Below are positions 8,542 through 15,718 of a stretch of 64,000 nucleotides of DNA, piece by piece; position 1 is the first letter of the stretch; every line of letters begins with the position of its first letter. The DNA comes from CAIYQJ01 sp963717255 (GTDB lineage: Bacteria > Chloroflexota > Limnocylindria > Limnocylindrales > CSP1-4), in assembly GCA_963717255.1 (NCBI GenBank), contig CAVQVT010000004.1:1-64000 (forward strand), read 5' to 3'. Under the pieces are notes generated by a model that saw only the letters and a program-made list of their open reading frames with translations, made no database searches and had not been told where the DNA came from. The position numbers were made by a program, and so were the translations under genes.

Positions 8542-9000
8542 ATGAACAGGCACGGCGGCCGCTTCGCCCTCGTCGTCGCGGCGCTGCTCACACTCGGGAT
8601 CGTCGGGGCCGGGACGGTCCTGGCGGCACAGCCCGCACCCGCGGCCGCGAAGGCGGCGAGGGCCGGGGCGCTCGAGAAGATCGCGCGCCACATCATCCAC
8701 GGGACGGTCGTCGTCCAGCGCGCCGACGGGACGCTGCAGACCCTGCAGATCGACCGAGGCACGATCGCGTCGGTCGGGGGGAGCACCATCACGATCGCCG
8801 AGCCCGGCGGCGACCAGACGGTCGGCATCGACGCCCAGACCAGGGTGCGCAGGAACGGCGGCAAGAGTGACCTCACGAAGCTCGTCGTGGGCGACAAGGC
8901 CCTCGTCATCAGTGAGGTGACCGGCGGGTCGGCCGTCGCGGACCTGATCGTCGTGCCGCGCCCGCGGCCCACGCCGCTCCCGGCCAGGACGACCCCCTGA
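8542..9000 (+). CDS. Secreted DUF5666-like beta-rich protein
   Basis: This 152-residue exported protein has a signal peptide (hydrophobic core about residues 8-28, ending GTVLAAQ) and one compact domain. The core pattern, TLQIDRGTIASVGGSTITI followed by VGIDAQTRVRRNG and VVGDKALVISEV, matches the small beta-barrel DUF5666 type, in which each unit describes an 'IDRGTI..V' strand and a 'T.V' turn. It has a Pro-rich C-terminal tail. ATG 8542 is preferred to the ATG at 8536 because GGGAGG at 8529-8534 would be only 1 nt from the latter. It stands alone between the peptidase-like gene and the SpoIID gene. No enzymatic role can be inferred. Confidence 0.7.
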   Translation: MNRHGGRFALVVAALLTLGIVGAGTVLAAQPAPAAAKAARAGALEKIARHIIHGTVVVQRADGTLQTLQIDRGTIASVGGSTITIAEPGGDQTVGIDAQTRVRRNGGKSDLTKLVVGDKALVISEVTGGSAVADLIVVPRPRPTPLPARTTP

Positions 9001-9094
9001 GGCGCCGGCGGCCGACCCACCGGTCGCCCTCTCCACGCCGCCCACGGGGCCCGCGCGCAGCACGTCGCACGGGCCCCGACGAAGTCCGTCGTGG

Positions 9095-9123
9095 TGGACA
9101 GACGCACCACCGCCGTGTAACGT
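9095..9123 (+). promoter_or_regulatory. Sigma-70-like promoter for the SpoIID/FG-GAP gene (leaderless)
   Basis: TGGACA (9095-9100), a 17-nt spacer and TAACGT (9118-9123) lie just upstream of ATG 9130, with 6 nt between the -10 and the start codon. It is the best complete promoter among the leaderless candidates in this window. Confidence 0.6.
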
Positions 9124-9129
9124 TCAGCC

Positions 9130-10884
9130 ATGCTCCGCCGTCTGGCGGCGGGGATGGTCGTCGCGACGGCACTCTCCGGAGTCGTGTTCGCGACCGGCTC
9201 GGCGCTCGTCCCGGCACCGACCCTCGCCCGTTCCGCCTGCACCGGTTGGACGAGCGAATCCATCCCCCCCGATACGATCCGTGTTCTTCGCACCATCGGA
9301 CCCGACGCAGGCCGGGTCCAGCAGGTGCCGTTCCGCACGTACGTCGAGACGGTCATGGCCGCCGAGTTCGGCGCGGGTGCGCCCGACGCCGCGATGGAGG
9401 CGGGCTCGGTCGCGGTGAAGCAGTACGCCTGGTACCGCACGATGAATTGGCGGGGCGGCGCCAACTCCGCCGGCTCCTGCTACGACATCGTCGACAACGG
9501 CAACGACCAGTGGTACCTGCCGCTGTCCAAGACCCCGGCGCAGTCCCACATCGACGCGGTCGCGCGGACCTGGACCATCTCGGTCCGCCGCGGCGGGCGC
9601 TTCGTCTCCACCGGCTACTGGGCCGGGTCCGACGTCGCGTGCGGGACGAACGCCAACGGCGTCCGCCTCATGCAGAAGAGCGCAGCCCGGTGCGCCCGCG
9701 AGGGGAAGACTGCCGAGGAGATCCTGCGCATCTACTACGGCGAGACCATCTCCATCGTCCGGCCGGGGTCGAACGATCTCGACGGCGACGGCTATGGGGA
9801 CGTCCCGGCCCTCGTCACCGGCCCGGACGGCAGCGTCACCGCCCGCATGTACGACGGCGCGACGCTGAGTGTCGCGGAGGCCGGCGCCACGTCGACCGGC
9901 GAGGCGTGGCCGGTGGTCCTGGACGCGAGCGCTCCGGCGCTCCGGGCCACGGGAGACGTGGACGGCGACGGCCGGGCCGATCTCGTCTACGTCCGGCGGG
10001 CCGCCGATGGCGGGACGGAGGTCGCGGTCTCACGCGTCATGGACGGCGGGATGAGCAGCGCGGGCCTCCCGGAGGACCCGGAGAAGATCACGAGCGCTCT
10101 CTTCGCCGCGTCGGCGCGGACCGTCCTGCAGCCGCCTGCCTCCTGGTGGGCGCCGGGCGCGGTCGCCGCGGGCGCCGGCGCACCGATCGCGATGGCGGTC
10201 GCGGACTTCACGGGCGACGGCAAGGCGGACGTCGCGCTGGCGTCGGACGATCCGGCGACCGGCGATCTCGCCATCGACGTCCTCGAGTCGAACGGGGCGT
10301 CGTTCACCCGACCGGCACGCTGGTGGACGGGGCCGCACGCCGGCTCGCTCGAGGCCGTCCGGGTCGGCGACTTCGACGGCGACGGGCGCGCGGACGTCGC
10401 GCTCGTGTCGTCCGACGCGAGCGCGACGACATCCGACGGCCGCCGCGCCTTCAGCGTGGACGTCCTGCCGGGCGACGGCGTCGGCTCGTTCTCCGACCCG
10501 CACCTCTGGAGCGACGGCGTGGTGATGGGCGACGCGTCCACGCGCGAGCTCGCCGGCGACTGGAACCGTGACGGCCGCGAGGACCTCATGCTGCTGACGG
10601 CGAACGGCCCCGCCGGCGTCATCGCGACGGCGCTGGTCTCCGACGGCGCGGCGTTCGACCCGAAGGTGTACCGCTCGACCACGAGCGGGTTCCGCCTCGG
10701 CGTCGCGAAGCTGACCGTCTCGGACGTGAACGGCGACGGCCGGACGGACGTGGTCGCGCTCTACGATGCCGGCGCCGGGGAAGGCACGCGCGTGCTCCCG
10801 CTCATCTCGACGGGGACGCGGCTCGCCTCGCTGCCCGGCACGCTCGACCCGACGCTTCCCTGGGCATCCATCGAGCCGTTCTGA
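9130..10884 (+). CDS. Secreted SpoIID/LytB-domain protein with FG-GAP (VCBS) repeats
   Basis: This 584-residue secreted protein has a signal peptide at residues 1-34 and a SpoIID/LytB domain at about 50-215 (VPFRTYVETVMAAEF and the AGSVAVKQYAWYRT helix). The rest is a beta-propeller-like array of six repeats with Ca-binding DxDxDG loops: DLDGDGYGD, DVDGDGRAD, DFTGDGKAD, DFDGDGRAD, DWNRDGRED and DVNGDGRTD. SpoIID-type domains act on denuded peptidoglycan glycan strands, and FG-GAP arrays mediate Ca-dependent adhesion or structural display. Together they suggest a cell-surface glycan-modifying or glycan-binding protein. It is not evidence of sporulation: no sporulation gene is near. An active-site Glu in MAAEF is retained. 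Confidence 0.85.
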   Translation: MLRRLAAGMVVATALSGVVFATGSALVPAPTLARSACTGWTSESIPPDTIRVLRTIGPDAGRVQQVPFRTYVETVMAAEFGAGAPDAAMEAGSVAVKQYAWYRTMNWRGGANSAGSCYDIVDNGNDQWYLPLSKTPAQSHIDAVARTWTISVRRGGRFVSTGYWAGSDVACGTNANGVRLMQKSAARCAREGKTAEEILRIYYGETISIVRPGSNDLDGDGYGDVPALVTGPDGSVTARMYDGATLSVAEAGATSTGEAWPVVLDASAPALRATGDVDGDGRADLVYVRRAADGGTEVAVSRVMDGGMSSAGLPEDPEKITSALFAASARTVLQPPASWWAPGAVAAGAGAPIAMAVADFTGDGKADVALASDDPATGDLAIDVLESNGASFTRPARWWTGPHAGSLEAVRVGDFDGDGRADVALVSSDASATTSDGRRAFSVDVLPGDGVGSFSDPHLWSDGVVMGDASTRELAGDWNRDGREDLMLLTANGPAGVIATALVSDGAAFDPKVYRSTTSGFRLGVAKLTVSDVNGDGRTDVVALYDAGAGEGTRVLPLISTGTRLASLPGTLDPTLPWASIEPF

Positions 10885-10886
10885 CG

Positions 10887-11516
10887 GTGCTCGGGGTCGC
10901 CGCGGTCCTCCGTCGCCCCCGCCGGGACGGCTCATCCCCCGCCCGCGTCCACGAACCGGCCCGCGACCGAGGCCGCGGGCGACACCGTGCGCGACCGACG
11001 CTCGGTATCGGCGCCACCGTCATCGTGGCCGTGGGCCTCGCCGCCTGCCAGGGAGCCTCGACGGAGACCATCGCCGCCGGCTACTCCACGCTCGCCTCGG
11101 CCGCGAACGCCGCGTCCGCACCCCTGCTCGGGACCCTCGCGTCCACCGAGGACACCGCCGCCCGCGCTCCGATCCTGCGCGGGCTGGCCGACGTGGAGAA
11201 GACCTTCGCCGACGGCCTCGCCGCGCTGCCGACGTCCGGCGAGGTGAAGGCGGCAGCCGACGAGGTCGTCCGGCTGGCACGCGAGCGGGAGGCAGCGTTC
11301 CGTGCCGCCGCGCAGGCGACCGGTGCCGCGCAGGCGGCCGCTCTCGCACCGATCCTCGGTGAGGGTGGTGCGGCCTTCCACGCCGCCGTCGAGAAGCTCC
11401 GCGGGGTCCTCGGGCTGCCGCCCGCGGGGGCGAGCCCGTCGCCGGGCGGGTCGGGCGGGTCGATCCCCGTCGGGATGTCCCGTGCGTCGCGAACCGGCGA
11501 CCTGGTGCCGGCATGA
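10887..11516 (+). CDS. Helical lipoprotein, unknown function
   Basis: This 209-residue Ala-rich protein has a lipobox-like VGLAAC with Cys at about residue 54, after an unusually long, Arg-rich N-terminal stretch. The rest is mostly helical (AAGYSTLASAANAASAPLLGTL and the heptad-like AADEVVRLAREREAAFRAAAQ), ending in a Pro/Ser/Gly tail. GTG 10887 is the only start I find in this frame before the signal, so the real start may be misplaced or the long N-region may be genuine. It begins 3 nt after the preceding stop and its own stop overlaps the next ATG (ATGA). The family is not recognised. Confidence 0.55.
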   Translation: MLGVAAVLRRPRRDGSSPARVHEPARDRGRGRHRARPTLGIGATVIVAVGLAACQGASTETIAAGYSTLASAANAASAPLLGTLASTEDTAARAPILRGLADVEKTFADGLAALPTSGEVKAAADEVVRLAREREAAFRAAAQATGAAQAAALAPILGEGGAAFHAAVEKLRGVLGLPPAGASPSPGGSGGSIPVGMSRASRTGDLVPA

Positions 11517-12160
11517 GCGACGGCGCATCGCGGCGGTCTCCGCCGGTCCCCCACTTCGGCCGCCGCACCGAGGAGGCGTTCGCGTACGCGCTCGCGGTCC
11601 ACGGAGCGCAGGTCCGGAAGGACGGCCCGGTCCCGTACGTCTCGCACCTGCTCGCGGTCGCGTCGATCGTCATGGAGGACGGAGGCGACGAGGACCAGGT
11701 CGTGGGCGCGCTCCTGCACGACGCGGCAGAGGACCAGGGCGGCGAGCCGCGACTCGAGGACATCGCCCACCGCTTCGGTGACCGCGTGGCCGAGATCGTC
11801 CGCGCGTGCAGCGACTCGCTCGTCGAGGACCCGCGCGACAAGGCACCGTGGGAAGAGCGGAAGGCCGCCTACGTGGCGCGCCTCGCGGACGAGTCCGACA
11901 CGGGCATCCTGCGTGTCTCGCTCGGGGACAAGCTCCACAATGCGCGGGCGATCGCGTCGGACGCCGCGGCGGACCCGAGCGCGTGGCGCCGGTTCAACGC
12001 CCCACCCGATCGGATCGCTGCGTACTACCGCGCGTGCCACGCGGTGCTGTCGTGCCGCCTGCCGGGGAGCCGGTTCGTTCCGGACCTCGCGCTCGCCGTC
12101 GAGCGCCTGGAGGCGCTCGCGGGCGAGGAGATCGCCCGGCGCGGCTCCGGCCCCGGCTGA
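11513..12160 (+). CDS. Small HD-domain phosphohydrolase resembling SpoT/MESH1 alarmone hydrolases
   Basis: This 215-residue single-domain protein has the order of metal and catalytic residues of RelA/SpoT HD domains: H30 in AVHGAQVRKDG, H45 in YVSHLL, H69-D70 in LLHDAAED with the E73-D74 pair, and the Asp of SLGDKLHN near residue 140. Stand-alone proteins of this size (small alarmone hydrolases, MESH1) remove pyrophosphate from (p)ppGpp or act as NADPH phosphatases. No synthetase domain is fused. The HD/ED motif set argues for hydrolase activity, but other nucleotide substrates are possible. The ATG overlaps the upstream stop by 4 nt. Confidence 0.75.
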   Translation: MSDGASRRSPPVPHFGRRTEEAFAYALAVHGAQVRKDGPVPYVSHLLAVASIVMEDGGDEDQVVGALLHDAAEDQGGEPRLEDIAHRFGDRVAEIVRACSDSLVEDPRDKAPWEERKAAYVARLADESDTGILRVSLGDKLHNARAIASDAAADPSAWRRFNAPPDRIAAYYRACHAVLSCRLPGSRFVPDLALAVERLEALAGEEIARRGSGPG

Positions 12161-12290
12161 CATGCCGGCGGCCCGGCCGCCGCCCGCCGAGGGAACGGCA
12201 GAGCCGACCGGCACTGTCGTCGCGGGGCCTCGGCGGTCACGCTCGTGGCCGGGCCGACGGGCCGGCCGTCTGCCGGAACGAGGGTGCCAC

Positions 12291-14546
12291 ATGCGCGTGC
12301 GCCACGTCCGCCGGGTCACGGCATCGGCGGTCAGCCTGGTGCTCGTGGCGAGCGTGGCCGCCGCGTCGCCCTCGCCCGGTACCGCCAGCGACCGGATCTT
12401 CCCCCTCCCAGCCCACCCTGAGCCGATCGGGGTCCTCCCGAGCGACCTCATCGCCGTCGCGACGGACACGACGCGGGCCGGCGGCCCGGTGCCCGTCTCG
12501 ATCGGCGTGGCGGACGCCGCTGCCAGACGGGACGTCTCCCGTCTCGTCGTGGAGCTCGGCGGGACCCTCCTCGCCGTGGGCGGGGCCGCGCTCGAGGCCT
12601 CGGTCCCCGCCGGATCGCTCGCGGCGCTCGGCACGGACGCGCGTGTCCGGCGTGTGCGCTCGCTGGCGGAGCCGCTCTGGCGGCCGGCGACGTCGCGCGT
12701 CGCGCAGACGATCGGCGCCAACCTCTGGACCGGATCCGGCCTGGGCGGGGCCGGCGTGCGGATCGGCGTCATCGATGAGTTCGCGGGGATCGAGAAGCTG
12801 CTCGGGACCGAGATCCCCAACCCGGTGCACGTCCGCTGCTGGTCGTCCTGGTTCGGTGGGCCATCCAGCATCCGGGGGACCGTCGACGCATGCGAGGACG
12901 AGTGGATCGGGCCGCACGGCGGGGCCGTCGCCGAGACCATCGCCTCGATCGCCCCGGCGGCGGAGCTCTACCTCGCCGAGCCGTACACCTACCTCCAGGT
13001 GATGGATGCGATCGACTGGTTCGCGGCCGAGGGCGTCCGGATCGTGAACGCGTCCTTCTCGTCCGCCGCCGCCTTCGAGGGTCCGGGCGACGGGTCGTAC
13101 GACGAGGATGACCTGACCTTCTACGCGTTCGTCGACCACGCGGTCTCCCACGGGATGCTGTGGGTGAACGCCGCAGGCAACGAGGACCACGGCGTCTACG
13201 AGGCGATGTTCGAGGGCGGCGCCGGCAACACGGCCCTTCACGACTTCGCGACGGGCGCCGACACGAACCGGATCTGGCTCGACGAGGACGAGTCGGCGTT
13301 CATCGCCCTGCGCTGGGACGACTCCTGGGAGAAGCCGACGACCGACCTCGACCTGATCCTGTACAGCCCCGACGGCGTCGTGGACGTCGCCGATTCGACC
13401 GACACGAACGCCGAGACCGGCGAGCCGGTGGAGCGGCTCACATACGAGGCGAAGGAGAGCGGCTGGTACCGGATCGGTGTCTCGCGCTGGGACGGACCGC
13501 CCGCCCGGTTCGAGCTGAACGCCTCGTCCACGCTCGAGTTCCGCACGGACTCGCCGTCGCTCTCGTCGCCCATCGACACGCGTAATCCCGGCGCGATCGT
13601 GGCCGGTGCCGTGCGCGTGGACGCGCCCGACTTCGTCGAATGGTTCAGCTCCCACGGCCCGACGCGCGACGGACGCCAGAAGCCGGACGTCGTCGCCCCC
13701 GACTGCGGCAGGACCGTGACGTACGACCCGTTCTGCGGGACCAGCCAGAGTGCCCCCTCCACCGTCGGCGTCGCCGCGCTGCTCCTGGCCGCGGACCAGG
13801 GGCTTGCCGACGACCCGGCGAAGCTCGCGGAGGCGCTCCGTGCCTCGACCGTGCCGGTCCCGTACGCGGAGATCCGGGAGGTCGGCGCCGGGCTGGTGCA
13901 CGTCGGACAGCCCCCGGCGACCGTCCCGGTCCCGTCCGAGCGGCTCGCGCTGACGCTCGCACTGCCGGCGAAGCCGGTCGCGTACGGCACCCGCGTCACG
14001 GGCCGCGTCGCCGGACCGACCGCGGCCGGCGGCCGGCGCGTCGCGATCGAGGCATGGCGGGAGGGCGCGTGGAGGAAGGTGGCCTCCGGGACCACCCGGG
14101 CGGACGGCACGGCCGCCGTCACGTGGGCAGCGACCCGAGGCGACCTGCTTCGCGCGGCGCTCGTGCGAGAAGAGGGGCTGCCCGACGGCGAGAGCGAGCC
14201 GGGCACCCTGCAGGTCGTCGCGCGCGTCACAGTCACGGCCGACCCGCCGGACCGGAACCTCGCAGCGAACACCGTCGTGCGGTACACGGTCACGGTGGCC
14301 CCGGCCTCCCCGGCGACCCGGTTCGTTCCCGACCGCGGGCCGACGGCGACGGTCGAGGTGCGTTTCGGGAACGAGTGGAGGCAGGTGTCGAGCGGGGTCG
14401 CCGCGACGGCGGGGAGCAGGTCCACGTGGACCTTCGACGTCCGATGGACGCGCGGACTCTGGCGCATCCGGTTCTCGTGGGCCGCGTGGGGCGACACGGA
14501 GGTGTGGCCGGTGGAGAGCGCCTGGATGGCGGTGAATGCGAAGTAG
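12291..14546 (+). CDS. Secreted subtilisin-like serine protease (S8)
   Basis: This 751-residue exported protein has a signal peptide at residues 1-25 and an inhibitor-like N-terminal region (about 50-125, SIGVADAAARRDVSRLVVELGG). The S8 catalytic triad is D162 (GVIDEFAG), H209 (GPHGGAVAE) and S485 (GTSQSAP), with oxyanion Asn297 in NAAGNEDH. A beta-rich pre-peptidase-like insert (about 320-415) interrupts the domain between Asn and Ser. The C-terminus (from about 530) has two Ig-like repeats. ATG 12291 follows GAGGG (12280-12284); an in-frame open region upstream to 11778 lies in the HD gene and is spurious. It probably degrades extracellular protein. Confidence 0.85.
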   Translation: MRVRHVRRVTASAVSLVLVASVAAASPSPGTASDRIFPLPAHPEPIGVLPSDLIAVATDTTRAGGPVPVSIGVADAAARRDVSRLVVELGGTLLAVGGAALEASVPAGSLAALGTDARVRRVRSLAEPLWRPATSRVAQTIGANLWTGSGLGGAGVRIGVIDEFAGIEKLLGTEIPNPVHVRCWSSWFGGPSSIRGTVDACEDEWIGPHGGAVAETIASIAPAAELYLAEPYTYLQVMDAIDWFAAEGVRIVNASFSSAAAFEGPGDGSYDEDDLTFYAFVDHAVSHGMLWVNAAGNEDHGVYEAMFEGGAGNTALHDFATGADTNRIWLDEDESAFIALRWDDSWEKPTTDLDLILYSPDGVVDVADSTDTNAETGEPVERLTYEAKESGWYRIGVSRWDGPPARFELNASSTLEFRTDSPSLSSPIDTRNPGAIVAGAVRVDAPDFVEWFSSHGPTRDGRQKPDVVAPDCGRTVTYDPFCGTSQSAPSTVGVAALLLAADQGLADDPAKLAEALRASTVPVPYAEIREVGAGLVHVGQPPATVPVPSERLALTLALPAKPVAYGTRVTGRVAGPTAAGGRRVAIEAWREGAWRKVASGTTRADGTAAVTWAATRGDLLRAALVREEGLPDGESEPGTLQVVARVTVTADPPDRNLAANTVVRYTVTVAPASPATRFVPDRGPTATVEVRFGNEWRQVSSGVAATAGSRSTWTFDVRWTRGLWRIRFSWAAWGDTEVWPVESAWMAVNAK

Positions 14547-14592
14547 GAGGGCGAGGGCACGTGCTGCGCGACCAGGCCGCGCTCCCGCCGGG

Positions 14593-14667
14593 TGGTGAGC
14601 CCGCTGGGATTCGAACCCAGGACCGAGCGGTTAAAAGCCGCCTGCTCTGCCGCTGAGCTACGGGCCC
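14593..14667 (-). tRNA. tRNA-Lys (TTT)
   Basis: This 75-nt tRNA has an encoded CCA, acceptor stem GGGCCCG/CGGGCTC, D-stem GCTC/GAGC and T-loop GTTCGAAT. The anticodon loop CTTTTAA gives anticodon TTT, decoding AAA/AAG. It is convergent with the subtilase gene. Confidence 0.95.
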
Positions 14668-14759
14668 GCGGGCAGTGTACCGTCCGGCCCCGGCCTGTCC
14701 TCGAGGCGCCCGACGCACCGTGTCGGCGCGGGCGCATCCTGCCCGCGGGCGCCGTCCCG

Positions 14760-14765
14760 TAGAAT
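14760..14765 (+). promoter_or_regulatory. -10-like TAGAAT upstream of the PTS operon
   Basis: TAGAAT lies 67 nt before the EIIA start. In contrast to the leaderless genes, a leader with Shine-Dalgarno GGAGGG (14822-14827) is present. No convincing -35 was found. Confidence 0.4.
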
Positions 14766-14831
14766 CGCCGCGAGAGGCACCTCCGCGCCGGTGCCCCCGG
14801 GCGTCCCCACGCGAGGTCATCGGAGGGATAG

Positions 14832-15242
14832 GTGCGCGAGTTCCGGATCGTCGTCGCCGCGCACAGCGGCCTCGCCGCCGCGCTCCTCCGGAGCGCGGAG
14901 CTCATCTGTGGCGAGCTGCGCGACGTGACCGCCGTGGGCATCGCGCCGTCGGACTCGCCGGAGACCTTCGCCACGGAGCTGCGCCGTGCGATCGAGCTCG
15001 ACGAGCGGCCCGTGCTCGTGCTCACGGACCTCGACGGCGGCACCCCGAGCATCGTCGCGGCCACGATCGCGGCCGAGCGCCCCGGCACCACCGTGCTCGC
15101 GGGCGCCACGCTCGGGATGCTCGTGGAGGCGGCCACCGGTCCCGACGGGATCGGCGACGGCGCGGCGACGCGCCTCGTCGAGATGGGCCGCGCCGGGATC
15201 GTGGACGTGACGGCGCGCCTCGTCGATCGGACACGCCCGTGA
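14832..15242 (+). CDS. PTS mannose-family EIIA component
   Basis: This 136-residue single-domain EIIA of the mannose/sorbose family has the start motif VVAAHSGLA carrying the phosphorylated His11 and the LTDLDGGTPSIVA strand-helix. It accepts phosphate from HPr and passes it to EIIB. GTG 14832 has GGAGGG 5 nt upstream. It opens a three-gene operon EIIA-EIIB-EIICD in which all stop/start codons overlap. EI and HPr genes, needed to drive it, are not in this window. The substrate (mannose, N-acetyl sugars, sorbose and others) cannot be read from the sequence. Confidence 0.85.
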   Translation: MREFRIVVAAHSGLAAALLRSAELICGELRDVTAVGIAPSDSPETFATELRRAIELDERPVLVLTDLDGGTPSIVAATIAAERPGTTVLAGATLGMLVEAATGPDGIGDGAATRLVEMGRAGIVDVTARLVDRTRP

Positions 15243-15718
15243 CGCTCCGCCTGTTCCGCGTCGACGACCGCCTCATCCACGGCCAGGTCGTCGCCGTCTG
15301 GCTCCGCGCCGTCGGCGCCGACCGGATCATCATCGTGGACGACCGCGTCGCGGCCGACCCGTTCCTCGTGGAGGTCCTCACGCTCGCCGCGCCGGCCGGC
15401 GTCGCCGTCGAGGTCCTCGACGTGACATCGGGCGCCGCGCGGGTCCGCGCGCTCACCGACTCGCCCGACGCGGTCTTCGTCCTCGTGAAGACGCCGGTGA
15501 CCGCCCTGGCCCTTCTCCGCGCCGGCGTCCCGGTCGAGGTCGTCAACCTCGGCGGGATGGGCGCCGGTCCGGGGAGGCGCCCGCTGTATCGCACGATCTC
15601 CGCGAGCGACGAGGAGCGAGCCGCCCTCCGCGAGATCGAGGCGCTGGGCACGCCCGTCGAGATCCGCATCGTCGCCGACGACCGGCCCGTCCCATTCACA
15701 TCGGTGGACCGCCCATGA
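15239..15718 (+). CDS. PTS mannose-family EIIB component
   Basis: This 159-residue EIIB of the mannose/sorbose family has the diagnostic N-terminal motif RVDDRLIHGQV with the phosphorylated His14. It then has alternating strands and helices (IIIVDDRVAADPF, VLVKTPVTALALL, VEVVNLGGMG) as expected. It transfers phosphate from EIIA to the incoming sugar at EIICD. The GTG start overlaps the EIIA stop (GTGA) and its stop overlaps the EIICD ATG (ATGA), so the three are translated together. Confidence 0.85.
   Translation: MTLRLFRVDDRLIHGQVVAVWLRAVGADRIIIVDDRVAADPFLVEVLTLAAPAGVAVEVLDVTSGAARVRALTDSPDAVFVLVKTPVTALALLRAGVPVEVVNLGGMGAGPGRRPLYRTISASDEERAALREIEALGTPVEIRIVADDRPVPFTSVDRP

Noticed and set aside
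9130..10884. Evidence of sporulation from the SpoIID domain
   Set aside because: The SpoIID/LytB fold is widespread in non-sporulating bacteria and no other sporulation gene is present.
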